Shown piece by piece: positions 12,798 to 27,246 of a DNA stretch of 55,756 nucleotides. Each line of letters opens with the position of its first letter. Position 1 is the stretch's first letter. The notes below the pieces were generated by a model. The model worked only from the letters and a program-made list of their open reading frames with translations, was not told the DNA's origin and ran no database searches. Origin of the DNA: Dissophora ornata (Eukaryota; Mortierellomycota; Mortierellomycetes; Mortierellales; Mortierellaceae); assembly GCA_025201705.1 (NCBI GenBank), contig MU616688.1:1-55756 (forward strand). Reading direction: 5' to 3'. A program made the position numbers and the translations under genes.

Positions 12798-13400
12798 TCA
12801 TCAGATCGCATTGAATTTATTATCCGCGAATGTTCAATCCAACGATTAAAAGGACCGCCAATGGAGAAATTCGGAATATAGCTGGTGGCATCCATAACTC
12901 AAATGAAATCATTCTCATGAACTCCTCGTCAACATAGATAGTGCTTTGACCTCACACTCCTGGATAAAACTTGCATATGTTCCTCAGAATAAGACGCTCG
13001 ACTGAAACTTGGGTCGCAACAGTGACGATCGATAAAAGAACGTTAGATGTGTCCATTTTTTTGGAGCAATGTGTCCATTTTTTTGGAAGTCAATACACGA
13101 AACACATTGCTTTTCTTTCATAGTACAGCTTATTTCATCAGGTCGCACTGAATTTATTACCAGTGAATGTTCAATCCGTACTGGAGCACCATTAAAAGTA
13201 CCACGAATAGTACAATTCGAATATGTATGGCCGCATCCACTCGAACAAAATCATGCACATTAACACCTAGTCAACATAGTACGGTGCTTTGTCCTCAAAA
13301 TAAAGCAAAGAAAGTACGTTGGAAGTGTCCGTTTTTGGAGGCCAGCCAACATCAACATCCGAAACGGATTTCTTTTCTTTGTTGTGCAACTGATATGGCG
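12798..13400. repeat. Diverged tandem duplication, period about 337 bp
   Basis: A block starting TCAGATCGCATTGAATTTAT at 12800 recurs at 13137 as TCAGGTCGCACTGAATTTAT. Matching blocks continue in the same order: TGAATGTTCAATCC, TCAACATAG.TA..GTGCTTTG, ACGTT.GA.GTGTCC.TTTTTGGA, and CACGAAACACATTGCTTTTC versus ATCCGAAACGGATTTCTTTTC. Copies are clearly degenerate. In copy 1 the GTGTCCATTTTTTTGGA block is itself doubled (13049 and 13071). No open reading frame spans both copies. Confidence 0.7.
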
Positions 13401-14603
13401 GTGTTCGATTCTCCCAAATGGAGCTTTTAGGTTGTCATCATGCCGTTAATGATGTCACTGATGGCCATATCTGCTATTGCAGTATTCACTCCTACGGGGC
13501 TTAAGGCTTGAGTGGACGTCCTGCTATTGATTATGTCAGTGGCCACGACATTGGCAACTATGGTGTTCACATGACCGGAGAGCGCTCGAACTGGGGGGGG
13601 TTCTATTGATCTGGTCCGCGGCTACGGCCTCAATAGGCACCACTCCAGCAATTGCCCGTGCGAATGTCTGAAAGTCAATGACCTCTCTGATAGTAAGAGG
13701 TCGTTTTGGCGGGGATGATTTCGGATGCTTTTAATGCCAGTGTTTTTATTTATCACCGTTTTTATCATTGTGAGGATAGGGACGATGATCCTGACGCGAA
13801 CGACGCGGCCTCTTTTAGTGATGGGAACGAAACTTGCGGTGCTGGCAGTGGTGTCGTTTGTTCGTCAAGTTGCCAAAGCTGCGGGACTTTTCTTCGAGAC
13901 CAGCATCAGGCTCTCCTACGCTTCTGCCTGTTGCATCACCTGGTAGCTCTGAGTTTTTGTCCAATCGTGATGTCTATGTGTCGGCCTTTGGCTTCCGTAA
14001 GCGTTTGTCATCGTCTGTGCCAATAACATCTGCAAAGACGACTGTCACGAAAAGAAGAAACCATAACCGACACAACCTCGTCGGCTGTGTCAGCTTCGTG
14101 ATCGGTGACAAAGCAAAGAAAGGAATGCGTTGTTTTCACAGCTGCTGTATATATAGATCGCCGGCAAAGAGAGAGCGGGGTTCAATGGGATCTTGAGGAT
14201 GGGGGAGAGATAACCCCTATTCTAGGAACAATGACCCGCTATACTCTCTAAAAAGGTGGGTGGCGCAAAGAAGGGTCTTTCTGAATGAGGCAAGATTCGG
14301 TTCTGTGTATATATGCAAATACGCTCTCCTAACCACTGTATCTGAAATGCATGCTGTAATTGAACCCCCTCTCTCCTTGCATCTGATAATCATGCTTCAT
14401 GTCAGATTAATGGGGCTTCAGAGGATTGTAAAATCCAACTGATTTTTTTTTTTTTTTGTTGTTTTTGAGCACGGGCCAACTCTCGTGCATATTCAGGCAC
14501 CCAAATCTCGGGATGAGAAATAATTCGGTCTTTTAATCACGTACTTCCGGACAAAGGGCATTCAAGATCTGCGTATCAATGAGCCCTTGATTTAATTCCT
14601 GTG

Positions 14604-14980
14604 TTAACTGGCTGTGATATGGATGATCTGCATCTGAGATGCCTCGTTGAAGATCAGGTTCAAACCTTTGATGTCCTTGGACCATTGCTTTAGGATTTGC
14701 CGAGTGACATCTGGGTGGAGAGGATGAATGAGGACGGCGAAAATGTCCTTGGTGTTGAAATTTGTGGCGAGGCTGAGTTTGTTTGATGAGAAGGGCGCCA
14801 TTAAGTTTTGAAACGACAGTGGTATCGGAGTCAGTTGTGACCTCGGTGTCAATACATCTGGCTCTACCTGCAGTGGCCACAAGCACGATAAGGAGCCGAG
14901 GCGAGACCTGGGAGCAATGTGAGGAACTCAATATGGTTGGAATAGATCTGGTAGATAGACAAAGATAGAGGTGTAACAAG
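14604..14980 (-). pseudogene. Possible broken or unresolved small secreted-protein gene
   Basis: On the minus strand one frame around 14930-14880 reads LLIVLVATAGRARC, which looks like the end of a signal peptide. A second frame, 14882-14604, reads like a mature domain (SLATNFNTKDIFAVLIHP, then QILKQWSKDIKGLNLIFNEAS) and ends in a stop at 14604. The two frames are one base out of step, with no good intron between them that I could find. It may be a pseudogene with a frameshift, a mis-solved intron, or chance. I do not recognise the family. Confidence 0.25.
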
Positions 14981-15177
14981 GATAGGCCATGTATTGGCTG
15001 TGCGAACCAGATAAAAATAAAATTGTTAGGATCCACGCGCTTTTCGTGTCTCCGTGCTTTCATCGCAACTTGATGCGCAGGATGGACAGCTCGGGTCCGC
15101 TATATTAATAATCGATATGGCTACTGTAACGGTCAGGTCGGAAATAAGCGTAGGTGTAGCGTGATGCAAAGCAACCA

Positions 15178-15186
15178 GAGTATAAA
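15178..15186 (+). promoter_or_regulatory. TATA box of the small secreted-like gene
   Basis: GTATAAAG sits about 75 nt upstream of the ATG at 15259. It is followed by a long pyrimidine-rich leader typical of fungal core promoters. Its spacing supports the small open frame downstream being a real transcription unit. Confidence 0.5.
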
Positions 15187-15258
15187 GTCACATCCGATCC
15201 ACTTTTTCCATCCCCTCACTCACTGTCTCTTTCATATTCTTTCCCGCTCACATGCACT

Positions 15259-15615
15259 ATGCATATTGCCAGCACAAAACTCACCACTATTGCCGCCACT
15301 CGCCTCGCGCCCATCGTCGCTTTCGCTATCATCATTCCCGATGGAGCAATTCGCATTATGGCTAGCAAGCAGGGTCAGCTTTACTTCAAGCTGAAGCGTG
15401 CTAGCAGCGTAACTAACAAGAACCGAATTGGCGGGTCTGGTCCATTTGTCGAGATGTATCTTAACGAGGATTATAGGCAGAGTTCCGAGGAAATCAATGG
15501 CCAGAATCTCATCTTTGACAAAGCCCTCTATTTCTATGTTCGCCCCCGGCTAGAACGCGTTGTACGTCGGTGCCCGATGCAATGTGACACGACTATTGGT
15601 TGGACCAGGTCCTAG
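15259..15615 (+). CDS. Small secreted-like protein of unknown function
   Basis: A 118-residue open frame begins at an ATG preceded by a TATA box and pyrimidine-rich leader. The first ~32 residues are hydrophobic and Ala/Ile-rich, resembling a signal peptide, although it contains an arginine and a proline. The following part (LKRASSVTNKNRIGGSGPFVEMYLNEDYRQ split by Ser/Glu-rich sequence, then YFYVRPRLERV) has the feel of a compact conserved beta domain. The last ~18 residues are Cys/Arg/Thr-rich and look less natural, so the gene may be truncated, frameshifted or have an intron near 15560 that I could not place. I do not recognise the family. It lies 256 bp upstream of MSY1 on the same strand. 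Confidence 0.45.
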   Translation: MHIASTKLTTIAATRLAPIVAFAIIIPDGAIRIMASKQGQLYFKLKRASSVTNKNRIGGSGPFVEMYLNEDYRQSSEEINGQNLIFDKALYFYVRPRLERVVRRCPMQCDTTIGWTRS

Positions 15616-15871
15616 CATAGGGCCAATCTGACCCCCCTCCCCCCCCCGAACTACAAGCTGCCGAAGCGACTTGGAACTCGGACAATGGTTCGCGTAACAC
15701 TCAGATGCAGTTCAGTTCGTCTTCACTTAAAAATCCCCGCCTGGAGTTTTTCGCGTAGGGACCCACACGCACAGTCACACCTATTTTTGTCTCTGGAGTC
15801 TCGCCCGGAGACGCCGACCTCGCTTAGTCGACTGATCAGCAAACGGACCAAACGACGAACAGCATTCAACC

Positions 15872-18189
<2,318 letters not shown>

Positions 18190-19246
18190 AGACATTGATT
18201 AAAACAACTCTGCATCTTTGTAAATTATCAACTGACGATTTGTCCATGGCTCTGATGTTATTTGGGTCTGTTGCTAAGTCCTGCCCAACTTCAAATCTTC
18301 ATCATCTCACCGTACTTCTTTTCCACTTGTTCGTAATCCCACGCAATTGCTATCCCTTCCTCGAGATCGCGAAATTTCCCAAACATTCGATGAACCGGGC
18401 AATACTCTTGAAGGCAACGCGAGTGACCGGGAGCATAGCGGTGACATGGTGAACATGCACCATATCCCTGTAGGACTCAATCTTGACCAGTTTCTCGGGA
18501 TTTTCTTGGCCAAGACGGTGGGCGCACAGGCGACTATCGTCCACATGGCGGTGAGGCGTTCCCATATGTCGTAATATATATGCGTCTTGGGGATGAATAC
18601 ATGTTCATTGCAACAAACGGCAAGATGGACTGACCAAAGAATGCAACTTAACAATAACGTGCTCATGTGTCCCGAGAGGTTAGAGCGATGTACAGGTGAG
18701 ACCAAAGGATGCTGAGCGGGATGTGAGTGCCATTCGCTCTTTACCGAGCGCGTTTCGTGGGTTAGGAACTGTACTATAGTCGCCACAGAGGTCACTATTG
18801 GGGGCCATCCTCTCGCGCCCCTGAAAGAGAGATTGTAGAGACTACTGTCTTGCATGCGCTCATCTCATGGAAAGCTGTAGTCCCTCCTTATGATACGCGC
18901 GGTCCACTTCAAGAATAATAAAAGTCGTAGAGCCGTGAAAATTGTTTGATTTTACTCTCTGAGCTGCCGCGCACAGTCGATACCACTGAAAGTATCAGTC
19001 GCGTCTGCCGTGATTTCCTCCCATGGGATTAATGCACGTCGTCCTGAATAGGAATTGTGCGCGGGCTGAGTTCAATGAGGACGTGGCTTACAGTCAGTAT
19101 TCGATGCTGTTCCTTGCCAGCAGGTGTACATTTCCCCAAACGCAACCATCCACACGCTCAGGACAGGACAAATCCGTCAAGCAGATCAGTACTCGGCATT
19201 CACTCGCTCGAAAAAAGACAAGCCCCGACTCACAACACCTCTCATC
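18190..19246. other. Interval between MSY1 and GET5
   Basis: About 1.06 kb. The 3' UTR of MSY1 and the promoter of GET5 must lie here. A possible minus-strand coding trace occupies 18291-18600. The remainder (18600-19200) shows nothing I can name; the sequence just before 19247 is moderately A/C-rich, as fungal leaders often are. Confidence 0.5.
18291..18600 (-). pseudogene. Unresolved minus-strand coding trace
   Basis: The minus strand ends in a protein-like stretch (DLEEGIAIAWDYEQVEKK...GEMMKI, stop at 18293-18291). Just upstream a different frame (18565-18350) also reads like protein (ENPEKLVKIESYRDMVHVHH, then LPVTRVAFKSIARFIE). The frames are one base apart, so the region is either a gene with an unplaced short intron or a frameshifted pseudogene. 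I do not recognise the family. Its 3' end sits 101 bp from the stop of MSY1, a sensible convergent arrangement. Confidence 0.3.
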
Positions 19247-20234
19247 ATGGCATCCGTTGAAGAATCTCTTTTCATCTCCCAGTTCTTGGCCGCGTATGCT
19301 GCTCAGGCCACAAAGTACCCTGCAGACTACATCTCACCAGATCTGGCGCCTAATTGGACTTCCAAGGTAGAAGATGGAGGGGGGTCGATTTTATTGGGAA
19401 CATAGGAATGGATATGGTGGGATCTGTACTGTGTGGGAGAGTCATGAATAGCGACAGTCAACGCGTCCATCTAACTCGACTCGCCGCTGACTTCCTACTG
19501 CATGTAGAGAGCCACCTTTGAAAGACCTGCCAAGCCAATCAAGGCTGGTGCTGCTCAAGGAGGTAAACCAAAAAGTCGAGACTCTGCGGGGCTTGCCCAC
19601 TTCACGTATGACAAGCAGCCGACATCTCATACTGACGTTCTCAATGGCTCGTCGTTCTTGATCGTTGCTAGATATTCAGGTGACGGTCAAGTCGCTCAAG
19701 TCTGGTCAGTGGATAGTGGATGTTCCAGCTCAGGGCACAATTGCAGACCTTAAAGTGGCATTGCAGGACAAAGCAGGAATCGAAGTTGGTGCTCAGAGAT
19801 TGGTGCTCAAGGGTAAAGCTCTGGTCGATAACAAGAAGCTGGAGGAATACGGCTTGGAGTCAGGGTCGGTCGTTCACTTGTTCTCCAAGGCTGGGGCAGC
19901 AACCTCAACGCCTGCAGCATCCTCTTCTGCAACAGTCTCAGTTGAGGCTGCAGTTTCAGCTGTTCAGGATGCAGGAACAACAGGCACAGCAGGAACAGTA
20001 GGAAGTGCCTCGGTACTCAAAAAGCCGGTTGTAACCTCGTACAGAGGGCTGTCGGAAGAAGCAACGGCGATTGCCCGGGAAGCAGAGTTTTGGTACTGGT
20101 TGAACGACCAATTGAAAGAGCGATTGGGATCGAAAGAGGACGCGTCGCTGATGATGAAGGGCTTTTTGGGCCAATATAGGGATCTGATTGGCAATGCGGG
20201 CACGAAGCAGATTGAGAAGGATATTAAGAAGTAA
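19247..20234 (+). CDS. GET5: Get5/Mdy2-like ubiquitin-like protein of the GET pathway
   Basis: Three exons (19247-19366, 19508-19562, 19672-20234) join to 245 residues. The N-terminal ~58 residues (EESLFISQFLAAYAAQ...YPADYISPDLAPNWTSK, then ATFERPAKPIK) match the Get4-binding helix region of fungal Get5. A ubiquitin-like domain follows at about 60-132 (IQVTVKSLKSGQWIVDV, DLKVALQDKAGI, RLVLKGKALVD, LEEYGLESGSVVHLF). After an Ala/Thr/Ser-rich linker, the C-terminal helical segment (EFWYWLNDQLKERL...DASLMMKGFLGQY) fits the homodimerisation domain. Get4-Get5 passes tail-anchored proteins from Sgt2 to Get3. The ATG at 19247 is preferred over an in-frame upstream ATG at 19124 because the Get4-binding segment begins right after it. 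Intron phases are 0 and 1. Confidence 0.85.
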
Positions 20235-22362
20235 AAAACGACCCTGCATATCGCATGGCCAGCGTAGCACTGTCTAGATATTCTCGAGCAATCGATCAGA
20301 AATAAAACACCACGACTCTTGGCATCGGGTAGGGCCCTGAATTGCACCAGGGACAAACAACAGCGCCATGGACAAAAAGAGCAAGTGTGGAACTGAATTT
20401 TTTGTTATCTGACTAACGTTATTCGACAACAGTCTACCTGCGCAGACCAATAAATGAACGAGGAGACATTTCCATAAACGACTGCAAATCTTTGTTGCAT
20501 CCTCGGGAAAAGGAACAACGTTGTTCAGTGAGAGCACCACTGTTTACTTTACTCCAATTGACAGATGAAATGTGTACAGATAGAGTGCATGCAGAGAGAC
20601 ATCGAATACACACACCATGAAAACGCGAGAGCAGGAGACACTGACGGCGATGCAAATAGACTTTTTCGTCTCTGGACAAGTCAGGACACTTCCTCTGGGA
20701 TACGGATCAACAAAGTGCCTTGTTATCTCGTTGTCTTGCCTTGGTGCCCAGCCCTCTCGCAGTGTATTGACGTGCGGAGAGAACAAACATCGCGCAAATA
20801 GCACGTACCATACTATGCCGGGCTGAGGCCGCATGGCGTGGCGATCAATGCAGAAACTCAAGGCAAGGCTGATGAGAAAGAGGAGGAGGAGGAGGAGGAT
20901 GATTCAGAGATCCCAATCTAGTGCTGTGTGGTGTGGGTTTGCCTTTGTGTTTAAAGTGCGCAGATCGAATGGGGAGTCGCTCCGTGGTGGATGAGCAGCA
21001 GACAGCCCAAAATTGGCTCTTTGGCGACAAACGAGGCAGCTGGACTCTATTTGTGTGTGGGGACAGACCAAAAGAAGACTGACAAAGAAGACCGCAATAC
21101 AAAGGCAGCCAGGGTGCAGCATCCTCCGGCTTATCTGAGACTTTTTTTATTTTTATTTTTTTATGGCGTCAAGGGAACATTCGCCTAAGGACGATGTGTA
21201 CATGAGTACATGTCCATGTTTTCTGATTCCGCTGGGTGGATGTTAGACTATGGCGCTCCATATCCATTAGTGTCCTGATTACTGCAGCAGACATGGAGTT
21301 GGCGTCTAGATACACCCGAGTATTAATATAAACGGAAAAGCTCAATCTCGCCCTGCGACTGGCTGGTTGGTCGGGTTGTGTCTGCAGTGTGTCCATCTGA
21401 CACCAGCACACAGAGTCTGCGCATCAGTTGTTTGTTTTTAAACTACGGTTCTCTGTTGATGCGATGCCGACGACAACGATGGCAGCCGACGGGATTCCCT
21501 GCTCCCTGGCGCCATCGCGGATCGACACGCTAGGCAAAAAGTTTTTGAGGGCAGGGGTCTATGCCGTAGTGACGCTCCGAGAGGCCCCCCGAGCAAATTG
21601 CGGTTTTGGGCGAATGGGCACTGAGTCTTCTCTCTTTCTTTACTTTTTCTTTCCCCCCACCACCCCTCCATCCTATCGCTCACACCTCTCTTCTCCGCTC
21701 CAAACCGGGGATCCCTTTCTCCTTTTGTTGCTGAATCCGTGCTCTGCCTCTCCATTCTTCGCTCCATCCATCCATCCTCATCTTCCTCACAATCCCTGTT
21801 GTCTCACGGTCGTCCTGCCTCATTCAGGTCTTTTTTTTCCCGCCACTTTCACAGCAAGTCATATTCTTACTCAATCTCATAACCATACCACCTGGATTCA
21901 AGCAAGCCCTGTTCTTGGGTAATGAAGCCTCTGAAGCCTCGCAGACATACATGACCATCCGCTTCACTCCGCAGCACCTTCCATTCCAATCACCGTCCCC
22001 CTGCTCGCTTGGATTGCGGCTCATCCATTGCTCACTATTTTTGTCAAGTTCTCAGGAAAATAACTTTCAAAAGAAAGATTCCTCGAATTCTTTTTTTTTT
22101 CTAATGCCTCGAGCAAAGACTTAATCCGTCCCATTGGACATTTCCTTTAATGTTGTGCATCTGCATCAACTCCACAGACCCCAGACCAATAAGAGTTGAC
22201 TCGTTTGGCCCTCTCTTTATTCCTCTTTTTTATTTGTTATCTTCAACTTGTCGCTAATCAAACCACCGCCCTTTTTTTTTTTTTTATATCTCTTTTACTC
22301 TATTCGACCAAAATAAAAAGCGCCATACCGACAACTGAGAGCGCGAAGCACAGCCATCGACC
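20235..22362. other. Intergenic interval / promoter of the Zn2Cys6 gene
   Basis: About 2.1 kb without a supportable gene. The first part is GET5 3' flank. From about 21620 to 22340 the plus strand becomes strongly pyrimidine-rich (runs of CTT, CCCC, TTTTTTTT), as in long 5' UTRs and promoters of fungal regulatory genes. Short open frames here lack family resemblance. Confidence 0.6.
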
Positions 22363-25300
22363 ATGTCCAAAGACGATCATAAGGAAAAGGAACGACAGCG
22401 AGTCACGAAAGGTACCGATCCTTGGCAGTCCCTTCTGTAGATTCACTGTTGATCTCGTTGCTGCAGTTGCTTTGTGCATATCAGGCGTGCCTGGTTGCGG
22501 TGTCCAATTTAAGACCTGCCAAGGTTGCTAATGTTATCCCCTTGCTTTTAAATCCGTAGCCTGTGATAACTGTAGAAAGTAAGTCAATTGGTGTCGATCT
22601 AGAGCAGGAGCAACAGTTTGTTTTCCCATCTACAGCTGATTGTGCAATGTGAATGGCACACAAGCACGTCGGCTGTTTGGTGGCATGTAAAGAGAATACG
22701 AGGCACACGATGGGACCTCTCGGGGCAGCTCTGCTTCTTGAATAATGCCAGTCCAAGATGTGCTCTCTTTCTTTCCCTCCTCCATCTCTCCATCGCTCTT
22801 CATCCTATCTCGTCGAGACTAACGACATGGTGTCTGCTGCTCTCTCCTCTTGTCTCGTCTGCGATGCTACACTTTGGTCTTCCAGGAAGAAAATCAAGTG
22901 CGGTACGTGGCCTTGTCTCAGAATGACCTTGTCTCGGCGCTGCCTTATTTTTAAATGTCACCGTTAACTTACCAGCCGTTTGGTGTGCTTCTATCTTCCT
23001 TAGATGCCAAACCAGATATCTGCACCAGCTGCGAACTGCTCCAGATCCCATGTATGGTCCCCTGCCACGCTTTTGAAAAGACACAGTAGAGACGTCCGAT
23101 GTGTTTACCTGACCTAAACGTTTCCTTCGTGTGTGTTGCAATCAACAGGTCAATACCTAGACCCCACAAAGAAGAGAGGACCCCCGAAAGGCGCAGGACG
23201 TATGTTGAAGCAGATGCAAGTGTTTGCCGCTACAAATCCCGAACTCTATTAACGCGCTGATGTTCTCCCCATGATCCACATATAGGCTACATCAATGCAA
23301 TCGAGGAGCGTTTACATCGCACAGAGGCCACCGTTGGTGGGCTATCAGATGACGACCTAAAGGAAGGCTCTGATAACGATAAAAGTGGACACACCACCGG
23401 AAGTGGCGCCTCTGCCGCCTCATCTTCAAAGCCTAGACGGCGGAAACCAACCAAGAGCAAATCAAAGCAAATACAGTCTCAAGTAATGGATCAGGAGTCG
23501 CAGTCGAGTAGCGATCCTCAACAACAGCAGCAGCAGTTTCCACAAACACAGCCTGACCATCAACAGCACCCTCCCTCACTTCAAGATTACTCAGTAGATC
23601 ATCAGCTTCAGCCTCAGCAGCATCAGTTCCAGGCTGACGGCTCATTTCAATCTCGCCCGCAGCAACAGCCTCACCAACAGCAGCAATTTGTCCAGCAACA
23701 ACAACTCTCACTTCACCGACACCCTAGTCAGCTCATAGACTCGTCGAAGGACTCGAGCCAAAGCCCAGACAGGATGTCTCAAACATATTCAGATGATATG
23801 CGGGGGGTCGTAGAAACACATATGATCACCCCTCTCCATCAGGATCTGCTGAGGGAAAACGTGTTCCCCTCGTTCAATTCACCATCTCCTGTTCTCGGCT
23901 CAGAGCACTCCCATGGCGACTTTAATGAGCGCTCCCCTGGAATAGACACTCTGCCGCGACTGGGTATGAACACGCCACCGATGCAAGAGCTGGATGACCT
24001 GGAGGATGATATGGGCCACTTGACGCTGGACCACAAGGGGCATGAGCGATATGTAGGCAAATCCTCGCCGATGTTTTATAATCGTCGCCACTGGGGTGGT
24101 TACTCTATTCGAGAGCGCGAGCAACCGAAAGCTCGCAAGTTTGTGGAGAACCCCGATCTACCGACACCAGAAGTCATGACAAGCCTTCTCAACCTCCACT
24201 TTACCTACGTTCACCCATTCGCGCCTGTATTTGTCTGGTCAAAGTTCCTGAAGCGACTTCAGACTCGGGACTATTCACCGTCGTTTCTATTTCTGCTCAA
24301 CAGCATTTTTGCTCTGGCATCGCGGTTCTCGGATGACGTCTCGTTGAGGACTGACCCCACAAAGCCGGAAACGGTGGGGCTACATTTCATGGAAAAGGCC
24401 AAAGCAATCTTGGATACTATTTACGATGCCCCTGATATGTATTGCGTGGGTGGATTGGTTTTGCTCTCGTATCAGCAAATGGGAACAGGGGGTGGATACC
24501 GTGCTTGGATGTTCATCGGCATTTCGATCCGTATGGCTCAACACTTGGGGCTTAACAGAGATTGCATGAAGCTGAATCCTCACATGCCTGCGCTCGATCG
24601 TGAGGAGCGTAACCGTATCTGGTGGACGTGTTTTGTAGCCGATCGCTTAGTTTCTGCCTCGTTCGGTCGCCCACAGGTAATTTGCGTTAGCTAAATCATG
24701 TTCTCGACTGTGGACACTCAATTGACCAAAGCCTGTGACATTTTCTAACATTTAAACTACAATGCCTAAATTGTTAGGGCATTAACGAGCATGATGTGGA
24801 TGCAACCTACCCGGAGGGGATCGACGAGGAGAATATTCAACTACAATACCGACTGGACAATGCCACATCCTTGCTTACAGGGCCTTCGCCACACTCGGAA
24901 AAGAACTTTGTGTATTTGGCCTCGTTGACACGGATCATGGGCAGAGTTATGGTCAGCTTGTACAGCCCCCTGTCGAAGGCCACCTTGCCCAACTCATTGA
25001 TGACCAGCCCTGCGCCCCTGGAACAGCTAGACAAGGAACTGACAGACTGGCTTTTGACACTGCCACCACACCTCCAGTTCCGATCTGTCCAACAGGAGTC
25101 TGGAACGTTTGTCTGCACACTGCACATGACCTTCTACGCAACATTGATCCTGTTACACCGGCCCTACAGCCACCAGACTCCTCACAATCCCAAAGACTGG
25201 TCCATCTCCCTTTCGATCTGCACATCAGCCGCAAACAACACTATCGAGATGGCCAGCAACCTGATGAGGACATCGGATGATCACCGAGACGTGCCACGAT

Positions 25301-26852
25301 TGCAGTGCCTCTTGCACAGCGCAGTCTTTATTTTCTTCACCGCTGGGATTGTACACATCACGAACTGCACGAGCACGGACCCCGTGTTGGCTACGTCGGC
25401 CAAGCTGCGCACTGTGGAGACACTCAGATGCCTGTCTGTCATTGAGAATGTCTGGATGACTGGGAAATTTTGCGGAAACAACATCAAAAACTTGCTCAAA
25501 TCGCGCAATATCGAGCTGCCATGCTCGACTGAAGGTATTACATTTGTCTGAGCAGCTTCGTGTAATCATTGCTTACCACAACTACACATACTAAACATTC
25601 TCGCTTCCCGCTGTCAACAGGATTCAAATATACTCTTCGCAATGGGGCGGATCCAACTGCCTCTCTCAATGGCGTGAACCCGGCTCAGCTGGACATCATG
25701 AACACGGAATATAAGATTCCAAAGGAACAATCGTTTGCGTTTGATGTTGATCAGATCATGGGATACTACCAGCCCCCAGGGGTCAAACATGCGGAACCTT
25801 TGGGCCGAAACTCTCGGCATTTCTCTCCAACACCATACTTCAGTCCTGTTTCCCCGCATCATTCCTATAACCAAGTGCGAACCCATCCAGGACTAACGCA
25901 GGGTCATGCTCCTCTCCCGCGTCGACCCAGACAGACAAGGAACACATCTCCGTCTCCTACCACTGCCATCTCTCCCTCGAGTGTTGCGATTTCGTCGACG
26001 GGCATTTATGCTACCGCCCCGACAGAGACCGTTCTAGGGACGGACACTTCCTTTTACTCGACGCCTTTGGTAGACCCCTTTGCCGCTCCTGGCTCTGCGA
26101 CCGTGGTGAATGGCCTCCAGCAGACGGCGCCCGATGGGGTGGCATCTTCGTACCAGAACCCGTTCTCATCTTCAGTCTGGAATCTGCCAACGTCAATAGA
26201 CAATGAGGAGTGGATGCTGTACATGCAGAATGGTGGTGCAAACAGTCAACCTGGCGTCGACAACGGTCCTCAACAGCAACAACAGCAGCAGCAGCAAAGA
26301 AGCCAGACAGGAATTAACAGCACCAACAGCCACAATAACAACAACAGCCACAATAACAGTAGTGGCAACATTAAGGCCTTGCCCGATCGTAATTCACCAA
26401 CGTTGCTGGACAACAATACCGTGAACCTAAATATGAACAGCGCCAACAGTGCCAGCTCGGCGATAGGGAATAGAGTACATCCCTTGGCTCATAGCTTGAG
26501 TCGAAGTGACTTAATGGACACCACAGATGATGGTGCCAGAGGCAGCATTACTTCTAGCCTGCAGCAACAACAACAACAACAACAACTGCAGCCTGTTCCA
26601 GGCGCACCGAACGGTACACTGATGGGTGGGGGGTATTCGTCCCAGGGCAACTCTCCCACGGTACAGCAACAGCCGCCACAATCGCACCAACAGTTGCATC
26701 AGCAGCAGCAGAGGCAACAACAGCAACATCAACAGCAACCACTGCTTCCGTCGCAGGGGCCTACCGAGTACACGTTTTACATGAACAATCATGGTGCTTC
26801 ACAGCCTCTTCTGCAACAAACAGTTGTTTCTAGTCAGCCCTGGAGCGCCTAG
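22363..26852 (+). CDS. Zn2Cys6 (Gal4-type) transcriptional activator, polyglutamine-rich
   Basis: Eight exons (22363-22411, 22560-22578, 22886-22902, 23004-23051, 23149-23199, 23286-24676, 24778-25534, 25621-26852) join to 1187 residues. The zinc cluster at 18-45 has perfect spacing (C18, C21, C28, C35, C38, C45) and is followed by a basic linker KKRGPPKG and a short coiled-coil (YINAIEERLHR). A Gln/His/Pro-rich stretch precedes the fungal-specific regulatory domain (about 300-690; HPFAPVFVWSKFL, FLFLLNSIFALASRF, WMFIGISIRMAQHLGL, RNRIWWTCFVADRL, ASFGRPQ). The C-terminal ~430 residues are Ser/Gln/Asn-rich with several CAG/CAA runs, likely the activation region. It binds DNA in the nucleus; targets are unknown. 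The cluster and linker are cut by four introns into exons of 19, 17, 48 and 51 nt. Confidence 0.92.
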
Positions 26853-27246
26853 CCCAACTAGCTAGATTGTGGCTCAATTCTACAGGCCTTTCATTTTCAC
26901 TCTCCCCAATCTGATTTTCTCATTACTTTTTAATCCTGTACACTAGCATCTTTTTTTTTTTTTTTTTGTTTTTGGCGCTTTTAACCTCTCCAATTTCTCC
27001 AATTTTGTCTGTATATTTTTTTCTTTTTGTCCAGTGCGCTTCAATTCATACATAAACCAAACGGAAGAAGACCGATGAGAAACAGCTTTTATTGTGTGCT
27101 GATGATGATATTGATGATACGAACAAAATATTATTTGTTTTTCCTATTATTGTGCATGTATGTTACAGCATTTGTTACAGAGAAAAAAAGTGAGGGGAGA
27201 GAGAGAGGGGGGGGGGGCAGAGGGGAGAGAGAGGAAGCAAAGATCC
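26853..27246. other. Convergent intergenic region
   Basis: About 390 bp separates two converging stop codons. It is T-rich after the activator (T15 near 26950-26966) and purine-rich before the R3H gene on the plus strand (GAGAGAGAG-G10-CAGAGGGGAGAGAG around 27195-27235). Both 3' UTRs must lie here. I see no gene. Confidence 0.6.

Larger units (their letters stand above)
12057..15258. other. Gene-poor interval with decayed sequence
   Basis: About 3.2 kb lies between NPA3 and the small secreted-like gene. The open frames here (for example 12497-12895 minus) show no family resemblance and are full of stops in their neighbours. The interval holds a decayed tandem duplication (12798-13400), a T14 run near 14443 and one possible broken gene on the minus strand (14604-14980). 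The first few hundred bases after 12056 should contain the NPA3 promoter. Confidence 0.6.

Noticed and set aside
12497..12895. 132-codon minus-strand open frame
   Set aside because: No domain, no promoter-like context, Arg/Ser-rich composition, and it overlaps the decayed tandem repeat region.
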